Shown: piece after piece, positions 1 through 9,573 of the stretch | How the letters are laid out: each line of letters opens with the position of its first letter | How positions within the stretch are numbered: position 1 is the first letter of the stretch | Assembly: GCA_964504305.1 (NCBI GenBank) | Contig: CAZDEB010000013.1 | Location: 36,910 to 100,909, forward strand | Direction of reading: 5' to 3' | Source: UBA11606 sp964504305 | GTDB taxonomy: Bacteria > Actinomycetota > Acidimicrobiia > Acidimicrobiales > Aldehydirespiratoraceae | DNA: 64,000 nt | Notes under the pieces: generated by a model | Database searches by the model: none | The model's input: the letters and a program-made list of their open reading frames with translations, nothing else | What the model was told of the DNA's origin: nothing | Position numbers and translations under genes: made by a program

Positions 1-417
1 ATCCGCGAACTCGAAGGCGCCCTCATCAAGGTCACCGCTTACGCGAACCTCACCCAACAGCCGCTCAACGTCGAACTCGCCTCACTGGTGCTCAGCGACC
101 TGATCACCAACAACGAAAAGCGCCCGGTCACCGCGGAATTGATCATTGCTCTCACCAGCGAAATGTTCGGTTTCGAGATTGAACAACTCACTGGTGGTTC
201 CCGCCGGCGCCCTCTGGTCGATGCCCGTCAAGTGGCCATGTACGTAACTCGAAACATGACTGATCTGTCATTTCCCGAGATCGGCAAGGAGTTCGGCAAC
301 CGCGACCACACAACAGTGATGCATGCCTGTCGCAAGATCGAAGGACGAATGGGTGAACGTCAGCAAATCTTCGACAAGGTCACCGAACTTCAACATCGAC
401 TGACCAGCTCATCGTGA
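1..417 (+). CDS. dnaA: Chromosomal replication initiator DnaA, 3' part
   Basis: This is the C-terminal part (about 138 codons) of the initiator that binds DnaA boxes at oriC, opens the duplex and helps load the helicase. The reading frame is open from base 1 and ends with TGA at 415-417; the 5' part lies outside the window. Domain IV is clear: a helix-turn-helix containing GNRDHTTVMHACRKIE (codons around 100-115), matching the DnaA signature RDHTTVxHA that contacts the DnaA box. dnaN, recF, dciA, gyrB and gyrA follow in the same direction, the usual actinobacterial order. Confidence 0.97.
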   Translation: MRELEGALIKVTAYANLTQQPLNVELASLVLSDLITNNEKRPVTAELIIALTSEMFGFEIEQLTGGSRRRPLVDARQVAMYVTRNMTDLSFPEIGKEFGNRDHTTVMHACRKIEGRMGERQQIFDKVTELQHRLTSSS

Positions 418-676
418 CCACCGCACTAATCCCCACCTCGGCAAAACTGGAAAGCCTTGGGGACTTCTTGGGCATGAGTTCGGGAGACAGGGTGGACGAA
501 CACCGAGCTTTCCACCACTACGTTGAACTCTCGCCGCGAGTCTGTGCACCAAGTGGGACACGGTGTGGACGCGACTTCCGCGTAGTTTCAAGGCAGAATC
601 CCCTTCATCCACAATCCACAGCCCCTATGGACTTCTATTATCTGGATTCCATACAACCAGGAGACGTAATAGCACC
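418..676. other. dnaA-dnaN spacer, possible part of oriC
   Basis: This is a 259-bp noncoding stretch between dnaA and dnaN, a usual place for oriC in Actinobacteria. Four 9-mers match TTGTCCACA or TTATCCACA (either strand) at 7 or 8 of 9 positions: 605-613, 612-620, 564-572 (reverse) and 491-499 (reverse). A locally AT-rich patch at 636-655 precedes dnaN. The spacer is short and the boxes are degenerate, so the main origin may lie upstream of dnaA, outside the window. An AGGAG Shine-Dalgarno for dnaN is at 659-663. Confidence 0.35.
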
Positions 677-1777
677 ATGGGCATGAAGTTCCGATGCGAA
701 CGAGACACCCTCGTCGAAGCATTAAGTGCGGCTGGTAGGGCCGTCACAACCCGAGGTGGTGCGTTACCGGTTCTGGCCGGCGTTCATCTCGAACTCGCCG
801 GTGATCGCCTTGTGGTTACCGGTAGTGACCTCGATCTCACCATCAAGGTTCGTATCGAAGTAGCAGGCGCCGAAGATGGTGTTGCGGTGCTTCCTTCGAA
901 ATTGATTTCCGACGTTGTTCGTTCGTTGCGTCCAGGCTCAGTCGATATCTCGATCGAAGACGACGACGCTCGAGTGGTTTCGGCGCCTTCGGAATTTTCG
1001 ATTCGCATAATTCCCGCCGACGAGTTCCCCGAACTGTCGAGTGCCGGCGGCGATGCGGTCACTCTTGATGCCGCGGCTTTCCGTGCCGCAATCGACCAGG
1101 TGGAAAAGGCGGCCTCGAGTGATGACGCCCGGCCGATTCTTACCGGCGTGCTGATGGCTGCGGAAGAAGATGGGCTGCGCCTGGTATCTACTGATTCGTA
1201 CCGGTTATCGGTCCGTGACCTTTCCGGGACCACGATCTTGGGCGAAGGTCAGAAGGTCTTGGTACCGAGCCGAGCGCTCAAAGAGCTTTCGCGGGTCGTG
1301 GGCGATGCCGAAGAAATCACTCTTCGTCTGGGCGAGCGCGATGCTGGATTCGAGGTTGGTTCGATAACGGTTACGACTCGGCTAATCGAAGGAGACTTCC
1401 CCAACTATCGAGGTCTCATTCCCAGTAATCATCCCAACGCGTTGACCGTCAGTCGCGACTCGTTGCTTGATGCGGTCCGCCGAGTTCGTTTGTTGGCTCA
1501 GGAATCCACGCCAGTTCGCCTGGCAATGTCGGCCGATGGTCTGGAGTTGGTGGCGGTCACCCAAGACGTTGGTCAAGCCCACGAGTCGCTCGAAGCAACG
1601 TATGTGGGCACCGATCTGACCGTTGCTTTCAACCCCGAATATCTCATCGACGGGATCGAGGTTGCTCCCGGCGACGAAGTCGTGCTCGAGACCGTCGATG
1701 AGCTCAAGCCGGCTTTGTTGAAATCCAACGACGATCCGAATTTCTTGTATCTACTGATGCCAGTGCGGGTCAGCTGA
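677..1777 (+). CDS. dnaN: DNA polymerase III beta subunit (sliding clamp)
   Basis: The product is the ring-shaped processivity clamp that tethers polymerase III to DNA. At 366 residues it has the family length, with the typical start KFRCERDTLVEALSAAGRAV and the C-terminal end NDDPNFLYLLMPVRVS, matching the conserved P-x-x-MP-[VM]R-[IL] ending. ATG 677 is chosen because it follows AGGAG at 659-663 and matches the family N-terminus; an in-frame upstream TTG/ATG extension would run into the origin spacer. recF starts 9 bp downstream, suggesting co-transcription. Confidence 0.97.
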   Translation: MGMKFRCERDTLVEALSAAGRAVTTRGGALPVLAGVHLELAGDRLVVTGSDLDLTIKVRIEVAGAEDGVAVLPSKLISDVVRSLRPGSVDISIEDDDARVVSAPSEFSIRIIPADEFPELSSAGGDAVTLDAAAFRAAIDQVEKAASSDDARPILTGVLMAAEEDGLRLVSTDSYRLSVRDLSGTTILGEGQKVLVPSRALKELSRVVGDAEEITLRLGERDAGFEVGSITVTTRLIEGDFPNYRGLIPSNHPNALTVSRDSLLDAVRRVRLLAQESTPVRLAMSADGLELVAVTQDVGQAHESLEATYVGTDLTVAFNPEYLIDGIEVAPGDEVVLETVDELKPALLKSNDDPNFLYLLMPVRVS

Positions 1778-1786
1778 TTTCAACCG

Positions 1787-2887
1787 GTGAAAATCCGTTC
1801 GCTACAACTTGTTGATTGGCGCTCTTACGCCGCGGCCGACGTCGAGTTCGGTGACGGTCTCACCGCAGTTGTCGGTGCCAACGGCAACGGCAAGACCAAC
1901 CTGATCGAAGCGATTGGTTGGATGGCCGGGATCGGGTCTTTTCGAAACGCTCCCGATGATGCGGTGGTGCGGCTGGGTGCCGATTCGGCTGTAGTTCGTG
2001 GAGAGATCGAGTCTCTTGATGGTCGCGAACAGCTGATCGAGATCGAGATCCGGCGCGTCGGCCGCAATCGGATTCAGGTCAACCGCAACCGAGTTGGCAG
2101 AACAAGCGACCTCGTCGGCGTTCTTCAGGTCACCGCATTTTCGCCTGATGACCTCGAGTTGGTAAAAGGCGGCCCGGCTCTACGTCGGTCTTGGGTCGAC
2201 ACGGCGTTGGTTAGTAGACATGCCAAATATGGGGCGTTGCGTAGCGACGTCGAGCGGATTCTTAAACAACGCAACGCTTTGCTTCGTTCGGTTCGTGGGC
2301 GTCTTGATTCTGATGCGGCATTCACGCTCGACGTGTGGGACGCAAAACTCGCCGAATCAGGGTCCCAGCTTCGATCGGCTCGGTTGTCATTGCTCGAGGA
2401 GATGGCCGCCGATCTCGTCGCTGCGTACGACGCGGTGGCGCAGCGAACATCTGATGTGGCGGCTGGCTACAAGTCCTCATGGGGGAGTGACCTAGCAGAA
2501 GCGCTCGAAGCCGCCCGAGAAGTTGACGTGCGTCGCGGCGTCACCACAGTGGGTCCGCACCGAGACGAGATCGTGTTGAGTATTAGCGGGGCGCCGGCTC
2601 GCACCCATGCCTCTCAAGGAGAACAGCGATCTTTGGCGCTCAGTTTGCGTCTCGCCGCCGACGCGGTAGTTCGTTCGGCTGGTGTGGCCGAGCCGGTATT
2701 GCTGTTGGATGATGTATTTTCTGAGTTGGACCCTGATCGGGCCGCAGCATTGCTCGCGGCGTTGCCGTCCGGGCAGCGCATATTGACAACCGCAGCGGGT
2801 CTTCCCCCCTCAGCCGAACCGGATCAAGTTTTGTATGTTCAAGACGGCGTCATTGGCAAAATGGGCCGGGACGGGTCAGAGTCTTGA
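1787..2887 (+). CDS. recF: DNA replication and repair protein RecF
   Basis: RecF is an SMC-like ATPase that acts in gap repair by helping load RecA at stalled forks. The 366 residues contain Walker A GANGNGKTN (about residues 29-37), the ABC-type signature SQGEQRS, and Walker B with D-loop LLLDDVFSELD near the C-terminus. Translation starts at GTG 1787; no strong Shine-Dalgarno is seen, fitting coupling to dnaN 9 bp upstream. The gene ends 1 bp before the dciA start. Confidence 0.96.
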   Translation: MKIRSLQLVDWRSYAAADVEFGDGLTAVVGANGNGKTNLIEAIGWMAGIGSFRNAPDDAVVRLGADSAVVRGEIESLDGREQLIEIEIRRVGRNRIQVNRNRVGRTSDLVGVLQVTAFSPDDLELVKGGPALRRSWVDTALVSRHAKYGALRSDVERILKQRNALLRSVRGRLDSDAAFTLDVWDAKLAESGSQLRSARLSLLEEMAADLVAAYDAVAQRTSDVAAGYKSSWGSDLAEALEAAREVDVRRGVTTVGPHRDEIVLSISGAPARTHASQGEQRSLALSLRLAADAVVRSAGVAEPVLLLDDVFSELDPDRAAALLAALPSGQRILTTAAGLPPSAEPDQVLYVQDGVIGKMGRDGSES

Positions 2888-2888
2888 C

Positions 2889-3209
2889 ATGGCTCTGAGA
2901 CCCAAGCGTGATCGTGGTCCCCAGCCGATTGCCCGCAGTATCGACCGGCTGCTAGGCAACCTCAACGCGCCCCCAGTCGATGTCCTCGGCGTCATCTTCC
3001 ACGATTGGGAATCTATTGTGGGTCCCGACATTGCTGTGCACACTCGACCGGTGGCAATCGAGGGTGATCGCCTCAGTGTCGTGGCCGACGATTCGGCGTG
3101 GGCCAACGAGTTCAAATGGCTCGAGCCGCAGGTGCTGAAGAGGCTCGAAGAGGCCACAGAATCGGGTCGTATAACGCGCCTGATGGTGAGGGTTCAGAGG
3201 CGCGAATGA
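2889..3209 (+). CDS. dciA: DciA family (DUF721) helicase-loading factor
   Basis: This 106-residue protein belongs to the DUF721/DciA family, which recruits replicative helicase DnaB in bacteria lacking DnaC/DnaI. The core 'DVLGVIFHDWESIVGPDI' followed by a Val/Ala/Asp beta region and a terminal 'RLMVRVQ' strand matches the family (mycobacterial equivalent Rv0004, also between recF and gyrB). ATG 2889 lies 1 bp after the recF stop; an in-frame upstream start at 2835 would overlap recF and is unlikely. Function is taken from the family. Confidence 0.88.
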   Translation: MALRPKRDRGPQPIARSIDRLLGNLNAPPVDVLGVIFHDWESIVGPDIAVHTRPVAIEGDRLSVVADDSAWANEFKWLEPQVLKRLEEATESGRITRLMVRVQRRE

Positions 3210-3412
3210 CAACGCTGTAACTGGTAGGCTTGCAGGACCGTGTTCGGCCCTTGCGACCAGCGCTTTTTGAGCGCCACGACCCCGTTTGAAACCCGTCTAT
3301 TTGCTTGCCAGGCCAGGGATTTTTCAACTCGGACAGTTGCGGTTTCGGCGAGTCGAATTCCTTCAACGATCAACCCTCTTTTTGTTCGTTGTAGATCAAC
3401 CAGGAGTCTGCT

Positions 3413-5440
3413 GTGACCACTGCGAATGAGCCGTCGTACGGAGCTCAAGACATCACCGTTCTCGAAGGACTCGAAGCAGTCCGTAAACGTCCTGGTATGT
3501 ACATTGGCTCGACCGGACCAACAGGGTTACATCACCTTGTCTGGGAGGTTGTCGACAACTCGGTCGACGAAGCAATGGCCGGCCACTGTTCTCGAATTGA
3601 TGTGTCGATTTTGGCCGATGGGGCCTGCGAGGTTGTCGACGATGGGCGAGGCATCCCAGTCGACAAACATCCCAAATACCCGGACATGTCCGCGGCAGAG
3701 GTCGTGTTGACGGTCTTGCATGCCGGTGGCAAGTTTGGCGGCGATGGCTACAAGGTTTCGGGCGGACTCCACGGCGTAGGCATCTCGGTGGTCAATGCCT
3801 TGTCTCGACGCGTCGAGGTCGAAATCGATCGTGACGGAACGCGCCATTCCATGGTGTTTGGCGACGGCGGCGAACTCAAGCAACGATTGGGGCCAGCCGG
3901 AGACTCGCCGATAGTCGACGGAGTGCCCCGCACCGGAACCACCGTGCGTTTCTGGCCCGACGGCACCATCTTTGACGAAACCGTTTTCCGGTTTCAGACC
4001 TTGCTCGAACGTTTCCAGATGATGGCGTTTCTCAACCGCGGGCTCGAGATTCGGGTTCGTGATCTTCGAGACACGAACGTTCTCACCGCTTCCAAGCCGG
4101 TCGACGCAGTCAACCAAGACGACGATGTCGAGGATTGCGGCGACGATTCCGACGGCTGGGTTCGGTTCAAATACGACGGCGGAATCATCGACTTCGTTAG
4201 TCACATCAACGCGTCCAAAGAAGCGCTCTTCTCGACGGTCGGATTCTTTGAGGGCGCCGAAGACATCGATAAGAATGCCCACGAAGTCGAAATCGCGTTC
4301 CAGTGGAACACCGGCTTCAATTCTGACGGTTTGCACAGTTTCGCCAACGGCATTGCCACCCTCGAAGGAGGCATGCACGAGCAAGGGTTTCGCACCGCTG
4401 TGACCCGAACCGTCAATGCCTACGCTCGCGACAAGGGCATCCTCAAGGACAAAGACGACAACCTCACGGGCGAAGACATCCGCGAAGGGCTCACCGCCAT
4501 AATTTCGGTTCGCATCGGCGAACCTCAGTTCGAAGGCCAGACCAAATCGAAGCTCGGCAACGTGTCAATGCGTTCGCTGGTCGAACGGGTAACCAACGAA
4601 CGTATGGCCGACTGGCTCGAAGAGCATCCTGGCGAGGCGAAGGTGGTTGTCAACAAGGCCACCAACGCCGCCCGAGCGCGAGTAGCCGCGGCCGATGCCC
4701 GTAAAGCAATCCGGTCCAAGTCGTTGCTTGATGGCGCGGGGATGCCCGACAAACTCAAAGATTGTTCGGCCAAGGAACCTGAGGTCCGCGAACTTTTCAT
4801 CGTCGAGGGTGATTCGGCCGGCGGCTCCGCGGTTCGAGCCCGCGACCCGCGTACGCAGGCGATCTTGCCTATCCGGGGAAAGATCCTCAATGTCGAGCGG
4901 GCCCGCATCGACAAGATGCTCAAGAACAACGAGGTCCAAACCCTCATTACCGCTATTGGTGCTGGGTTTGCCGAAGAGTTTGACATCGAGCAGGCCCGCT
5001 ACCACAAGGTGATCCTGCTCGCTGATGCCGACGTCGATGGCAGCCACATCCGTACGTTGCTGCTTACGTTCTTTTTTCGGCAGATGCGACCACTGGTCGA
5101 GGCCGGCTTTGTCTACATTGCCCAACCACCTCTTTACAGCACCAAAATCTCCAACAAAGAGACGGTGTATCTCAAAGACGACGCAGCCAAGGACGACTTC
5201 ATGGCTAGCCGGCCCAACTACACCAAAGATTTCCAGCGTCTCAAAGGTCTGGGCGAAATGGACTGGGACGAACTGCGAGACACAACCATGGATATCGGAT
5301 CGCGTTCGTTGCTGCGGGTGTCGGTTGAGCAAGCCGCTATTGCCGACGAGGTGATGTCGATTCTCATGGGCGACGACGTCGAGCAACGAAAGAACTTCAT
5401 TGTGACCAACGCCCGCGAAGTACGGAACCTGGACTTCTAA
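3413..5440 (+). CDS. gyrB: DNA gyrase subunit B
   Basis: GyrB is the ATPase subunit of gyrase, which introduces negative supercoils. The 675 residues show the GHKL ATP site (EVVDNSVDEAMAGH, DDGRGIPVD, GGLHGVGISVVNA), the transducer domain, and the TOPRIM region with EGDSAGGSA and DADVDGSHI metal-binding acidic residues. The start is GTG 3413 behind CAGGAG at about 3400-3405. The stop codon overlaps the gyrA ATG by one base (TAATG), giving tight coupling of the two subunits. A 203-bp spacer upstream probably holds its promoter, but I see no decisive -35/-10 pair. Confidence 0.97.
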   Translation: MTTANEPSYGAQDITVLEGLEAVRKRPGMYIGSTGPTGLHHLVWEVVDNSVDEAMAGHCSRIDVSILADGACEVVDDGRGIPVDKHPKYPDMSAAEVVLTVLHAGGKFGGDGYKVSGGLHGVGISVVNALSRRVEVEIDRDGTRHSMVFGDGGELKQRLGPAGDSPIVDGVPRTGTTVRFWPDGTIFDETVFRFQTLLERFQMMAFLNRGLEIRVRDLRDTNVLTASKPVDAVNQDDDVEDCGDDSDGWVRFKYDGGIIDFVSHINASKEALFSTVGFFEGAEDIDKNAHEVEIAFQWNTGFNSDGLHSFANGIATLEGGMHEQGFRTAVTRTVNAYARDKGILKDKDDNLTGEDIREGLTAIISVRIGEPQFEGQTKSKLGNVSMRSLVERVTNERMADWLEEHPGEAKVVVNKATNAARARVAAADARKAIRSKSLLDGAGMPDKLKDCSAKEPEVRELFIVEGDSAGGSAVRARDPRTQAILPIRGKILNVERARIDKMLKNNEVQTLITAIGAGFAEEFDIEQARYHKVILLADADVDGSHIRTLLLTFFFRQMRPLVEAGFVYIAQPPLYSTKISNKETVYLKDDAAKDDFMASRPNYTKDFQRLKGLGEMDWDELRDTTMDIGSRSLLRVSVEQAAIADEVMSILMGDDVEQRKNFIVTNAREVRNLDF

Positions 5441-7998
5441 TGAGCGATACTCCACCACCTTCTGACGTTGACGGCGAGCTCGATAACGACGGCGAGAACG
5501 ACGATGTCACGGTCATCGAAATCCAAGAGGAGATGGAAAGCTCCTTTCTCGACTACGCGATGTCGGTCATCATCAGCCGAGCCCTACCGGATGCCCGTGA
5601 CGGCCTGAAGCCGGTGCATCGCCGCATTTTGTGGTCGATGTATGACCAAGGTTTTCGGCCCGATCGCAATCACGTCAAATGTGCCCGCGTCACCGGCGAT
5701 GTGATGGCCCGATTCCATCCTCACGGCGACAGCGCCATCTACGATGCGCTGGCTCGCATGGCTCAGCCATTCTCGTTGCGTCACCCGCTCATCGATTTCC
5801 ACGGAAATTATGGTTCGCCCGAAGATCCGCCGGCCGCCGCTCGCTACACCGAGTGCAAGTTGGACTCGTTGGCCATGCAGATGTTGGCCGATATCGACGA
5901 GAACACCGTTGACTTCATCGACAATTATTCGGGCGACTTTGTTGAGCCCGCCGTCTTGCCGGCCCGTTTTCCCAACCTGCTGGTTAACGGCAGTCAAGGA
6001 ATCGCGGTGGGGATGGCGACCAATATCCCGCCTCACAACCTTCACGAAGTTTGTGACGCGGTGGCTCACTTGCTCCACAATCCCGACGCGTCGACCGACG
6101 ATCTCATGGAGTTTGTGCGGGGACCAGATTTCCCTACAGGCGGGCAGATCCTTGGTCGTGTAGGCATCGAATCGGCATACAGAACCGGCCGCGGTTCGGT
6201 AAAGATGCGGGCCTCTACCGAAGTGGTCGAAAAAGGTAATGGCCAGGCCATCATCGTCACCGAGTTCCCGTATCAAGTTTCGGCGGGGGCGGTGGCTCGC
6301 AAGATTTCGGAATTGGTGAACAGTCGTGAGCTAGACGGAATCCGCGACATCAACGATGAATCCAGCGGTGACGACACTCGGTTTGTGATCACCCTCAAAC
6401 GAGACGCCAACCCCGAGGTTGTGCTCAACAACTTGTGGAAAGCGACTCCGCTGCAAACCAGTTTCGGTGTGAACATGGTTGCGCTGGTCGGCGGCGTGCC
6501 TCGCACGCTCAATCTTCGTGATGCCCTGGTTGCGTATGTAGATCATCAAATTGTGGTGGTCACCCGCCGGTCCGAATACCGGCTGGATCAGGCTCAAAAG
6601 CGCCTCCACATCGTCGAAGGACTGATCAAGGCTCTCGATCTCATAGACGAGATCATCACCACAATTCGAGGCAGCGAAGATCGGGGCGCGGCCCGCACCG
6701 CGCTGATGGCCGAACCATTCGTCTTCAGCGAGGTTCAGGCCAATCACATTCTCGATATGCAGCTTGGTCGTTTGACTCGGCTGGGTCGGGCCGATCTCGA
6801 ATCCGAAGCCGACGACCTTGGCGAGACCATCGCGGGTCTCGAAGCGATTCTTGGCGACGATCTCAAGCTACGAGAAGTGATCGTCGAAGAGTTGAGCGCC
6901 ATTCGCGAAAAGTTTGGCGAACCCCGACGCTCGAGCCTCGAGATCGACCCCGGCGAGTTCGACATCGAAGATCTGATCGATGACGACCCGTTGGTGTTCA
7001 CGATGACCGCAACCGGTTACGTCAAGACCACCCCCGCTGAGGAGTTCCGGTCCCAAGGCCGAGGGGGGCGCGGCATTGCCGGCGCCAAACTCAAAGACGA
7101 AGACACCGTTACTCATCTGATCCAAACTTCCGCGCACTCTTACCTCTTGTTTTTCTCCACCCGAGGCCGGGTCTATCGGCTGAAGGCTCACGAGATTCCT
7201 GTGGCCAGCCGAACTGCTCGAGGCAACGCGATTGTGAACTTGTTGCCGCTGCAAGACGGCGAAACAATCCAAGCAATCATCGATACCCGGGACTACGAAA
7301 CCAAGCGATATCTGTTTTTTGCAACGGCAAAGGGCCGAGTCAAGAAGACTCGTTTCAATGCCTACGATTCGTCTTTGCGGGCCGGACTCATCGCCGTCAA
7401 GCTCAATGACGATGACGAATTGGTCGAGGTGATTCCCACCAACGGGGTCTTCGATATTTTGTTGTCATCAAGGTTTGGTCAAACAATCCGGTTCAAAGAA
7501 GAGCAAGTTCGCGAGATGGGCCGCAATGCGGCCGGCGTGTTGGGACTCAAGTTCAAGAAGTCGGGCGACGCCGTCGTGGCCTGCGATATCGCTCGCGACG
7601 GGGCGACCCTTTTGCACATCACCGAGCGGGGCTACGGCAAGCGAACATCGGTCGACGACTACCCAACCAAGGGCCGTGGCGGTATGGGGGTCGTCGGTAT
7701 CAAGGTAAGCGACGAGAAGGGCCCGGTGGTCGGCACTCTGGTGGTTGACGACGACGACGAGATCCTTGCGGCCACCCGCCATGGGGTGCTTATCCGCACG
7801 AGCGCCAGCGACATCTCGGTCCAGGGCCGCTCGGCTAGCGGTGTCAAGGTCATCACCCCCGACGACGACGATGTGGTTGCGTCTATTGCGCTGGTGACCC
7901 AACCAGACGAACTCGAAGATTCCGAAGGTTCCGGCGATTCGGAGGAACCGGGCGATCCAGATGCTTCACTAGAGACGGATCCGCCGGTCGAAGGATAG
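5440..7998 (+). CDS. gyrA: DNA gyrase subunit A
   Basis: GyrA is the DNA-cleaving subunit of gyrase (852 residues). The N-terminal domain contains the quinolone-resistance region HPHGDSAIYDALARMAQP with Ser and Asp at the positions equivalent to E. coli 83 and 87, and RYTE with the catalytic Tyr. The GyrA box needed for wrapping is present as SQGRGGRG around residue 533-540, followed by beta-pinwheel repeats. The last 45 residues form an acidic tail rich in D, E, S and G, common in actinobacterial GyrA. It overlaps gyrB by one base. Confidence 0.97.
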   Translation: MSDTPPPSDVDGELDNDGENDDVTVIEIQEEMESSFLDYAMSVIISRALPDARDGLKPVHRRILWSMYDQGFRPDRNHVKCARVTGDVMARFHPHGDSAIYDALARMAQPFSLRHPLIDFHGNYGSPEDPPAAARYTECKLDSLAMQMLADIDENTVDFIDNYSGDFVEPAVLPARFPNLLVNGSQGIAVGMATNIPPHNLHEVCDAVAHLLHNPDASTDDLMEFVRGPDFPTGGQILGRVGIESAYRTGRGSVKMRASTEVVEKGNGQAIIVTEFPYQVSAGAVARKISELVNSRELDGIRDINDESSGDDTRFVITLKRDANPEVVLNNLWKATPLQTSFGVNMVALVGGVPRTLNLRDALVAYVDHQIVVVTRRSEYRLDQAQKRLHIVEGLIKALDLIDEIITTIRGSEDRGAARTALMAEPFVFSEVQANHILDMQLGRLTRLGRADLESEADDLGETIAGLEAILGDDLKLREVIVEELSAIREKFGEPRRSSLEIDPGEFDIEDLIDDDPLVFTMTATGYVKTTPAEEFRSQGRGGRGIAGAKLKDEDTVTHLIQTSAHSYLLFFSTRGRVYRLKAHEIPVASRTARGNAIVNLLPLQDGETIQAIIDTRDYETKRYLFFATAKGRVKKTRFNAYDSSLRAGLIAVKLNDDDELVEVIPTNGVFDILLSSRFGQTIRFKEEQVREMGRNAAGVLGLKFKKSGDAVVACDIARDGATLLHITERGYGKRTSVDDYPTKGRGGMGVVGIKVSDEKGPVVGTLVVDDDDEILAATRHGVLIRTSASDISVQGRSASGVKVITPDDDDVVASIALVTQPDELEDSEGSGDSEEPGDPDASLETDPPVEG

Positions 7999-8071
7999 TT
8001 CTCGGCGTTTCCACCGCAGCTTCCCCGCTCTTTGTCACAGACCCCCGAGCGGGGGAGATAGAAGTTTCACA

Positions 8072-8419
8072 ATGAACCGGTTCTGGACTTGCCGACCGCG
8101 TGGTGAGCGCGGCCAGGCGCTGCCGTGGATGATGTTGGTGTTGTTGATGGCAATGGGTCTCGCTGTGGTGGCTGGTCAAGTCGGTCGCATTCTCGATGAC
8201 TCTGCTCAAGCTCGTACCGCGGCCGACGCCGCCGCGTTGGCTGGGGCGGTGCAAGGCCGAGCGGCGGCCGTGCAATACGCCGAGATGAACGAAGCAGAAC
8301 TGGTGGAATTCGAGCGAACGGCGCACGGTGTGACGGTGCGCGTAAGGGTTGGACGCGCGACCGCGACATCAGATGCCGACGCCACCGTGGTGTGGCGCCC
8401 CGGTTCTAATGGTGGGTGA
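8072..8419 (+). CDS. TadE/TadG-like pseudopilin-type membrane protein
   Basis: This small protein of 115 residues has an N-terminal RGQALPWMMLVLLMAMGLAVVAG helix-type segment followed by QARTAADAAALAGA, the hallmark of the Tad (TadG-like Flp pilus-assembly) N-terminal domain. The rest is a short beta-rich tail. It is therefore probably anchored by one helix with the tail outside. No TadA ATPase is nearby, but three related genes occur at 53.3-56.4 kb. It follows gyrA by 73 bp with a plausible start ATG 8072. The role in pilus or surface assembly is inferred from the domain. Confidence 0.75.
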   Translation: MNRFWTCRPRGERGQALPWMMLVLLMAMGLAVVAGQVGRILDDSAQARTAADAAALAGAVQGRAAAVQYAEMNEAELVEFERTAHGVTVRVRVGRATATSDADATVVWRPGSNGG

Positions 8420-8460
8420 AGCGGGCCTGCGCCTGTGATCCCCTACACTTCTCTCTGCCC

Positions 8461-9257
8461 ATGAGCGAACTATTTGACAACGACGACAACGCTTTCAAGT
8501 TGGCTCCAGGTGAGGAGTTCATCCTTCCTGGCGACGAAGATCTTGACGCCCCCGAGTCAATGGGGGTGCCTGCGGCGCAACGTCCCGGAGCCGTCTCCGG
8601 CCCAACGCGTGCACCTCGCCCAACCTGGTTCGACAAGCGAGCCGCCGGAAAGCTTCGGGCCCGCAAAGTCCGGCGTCTTGTGCGACACGTAGAGCCTTGG
8701 TCGGTGCTCAAGATCTCGCTCATTTTTTACTTCTGTTTGTGGGTGATCTTGCTCATCGCTGGTGTGATCTTGTGGAGCTTGGCCGTTAGCTCCGGCACGA
8801 TCGACAACGTCGAGACGTTCGTAACCGAATTGTTCGCGCTCGAAAGTTTCTCTTTCAACGCCGACCAAATTTTCCGGGCCAGCGCCATTGGCGGGCTTGT
8901 GTTGGTGGTGGCCGGGGCCGGATTCACGGTGCTTATGGCCGTGTTGTTCAACCTGATTTCTGATCTCACCGGGGGCATGCGTTTCACGGTGGTCGAAGAA
9001 GAAACTGCTCGTCCTCGCCCAAAGCGGCTTCGTCCTCGCAAAGGTCTGTTGGAGAGGGTCAATCCATCGGCCGCTCCCGCCGGAATCATGCCCGCTCAAC
9101 CGCCTANNNNNNNNNNNNNNNNNNNNNNNNNNNNNNNNNNNNNNNNNNNNNNNNNNNNNNNNNNNNNNNNNNNNNNNNNNNNNNNNNNNNNNNNNNNNNN
9201 NNNNNNGTCGAAGCCGACATTGAGCCAGAGGTGGCTACTGAGGGCGACCCCCGGTAA
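8461..9257 (+). CDS. DUF3566 transmembrane protein (interrupted by assembly gap)
   Basis: This is the conserved actinobacterial membrane protein found downstream of gyrA (DUF3566; mycobacterial Rv0007 is the equivalent). A disordered acidic then basic N-terminal region of about 80 residues precedes two membrane helices at about residues 83-108 and 142-165, the family arrangement. The frame runs into a 100-N gap at 9107. After the gap a frame reading VEADIEPEVATEGDPR and stopping at 9255-9257 looks like its acidic C-terminus, though the gap makes the join unprovable. ATG 8461 follows a TACACT -10-like box at 8444-8449, giving a very short leader. Confidence 0.8.
9107..9206. other. Assembly gap (100 N), real
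   Basis: This is a run of exactly 100 N inside the DUF3566 gene. The flanking 55-mers are not duplicates of each other, unlike the gaps at 43.8 and 46.4 kb, so unseen sequence is truly missing here and its length is unknown. Confidence 0.95.
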
Positions 9258-9272
9258 CGTTGTCGGCCGCAC

Positions 9273-9346
<74 letters not shown>

Positions 9347-9410
9347 CGCATCGTGCGCCCCTACACTTGCCGGGTCCTGGCGCGGCCGGGCCGAGTCAAT
9401 GGAGGCGTTC

Positions 9411-9563
9411 ATGGGTGGTGGTTTGATCACATTGATCCGGCGGGCCTTTGTGGCGCTCGGAGCGGGGATTGCTATCGCGGCGGCGATTCGGGTTCGGGGC
9501 AGTGGCGGAGTCCCGCCTCAAACGGGCGGCTGGCGCGAACTGCGCGGTGACGATCTCCGATGA
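9411..9563 (+). CDS. Small hypothetical membrane protein, 50 aa
   Basis: ATG 9411 follows a good GGAGG Shine-Dalgarno at 9400-9404 with 6-nt spacing, and the frame ends with TGA at 9561-9563. The first 28 residues form a hydrophobic segment beginning MGGGLITLIRRAFVALGAG; the rest is polar and ends QTGGWRELRGDDLR. A TACACT -10-like box at 9362-9367, identical to that before the DUF3566 gene, could drive it. The next gene starts 10 bp downstream, so the two are probably co-transcribed. The function is unknown. Confidence 0.6.
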   Translation: MGGGLITLIRRAFVALGAGIAIAAAIRVRGSGGVPPQTGGWRELRGDDLR

Positions 9564-9573
9564 GAGTTTCCCA

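Noticed and set aside
4565..5458. Minus-strand open frame opposite gyrB
   Set aside because: It is antisense to conserved GyrB TOPRIM sequence, with no start signal or homology.
5700..5765. Quinolone-resistance changes in GyrA
   Set aside because: The region HPHGDSAIYD keeps Ser and Asp at the positions equivalent to E. coli 83 and 87, so no resistance allele is seen.
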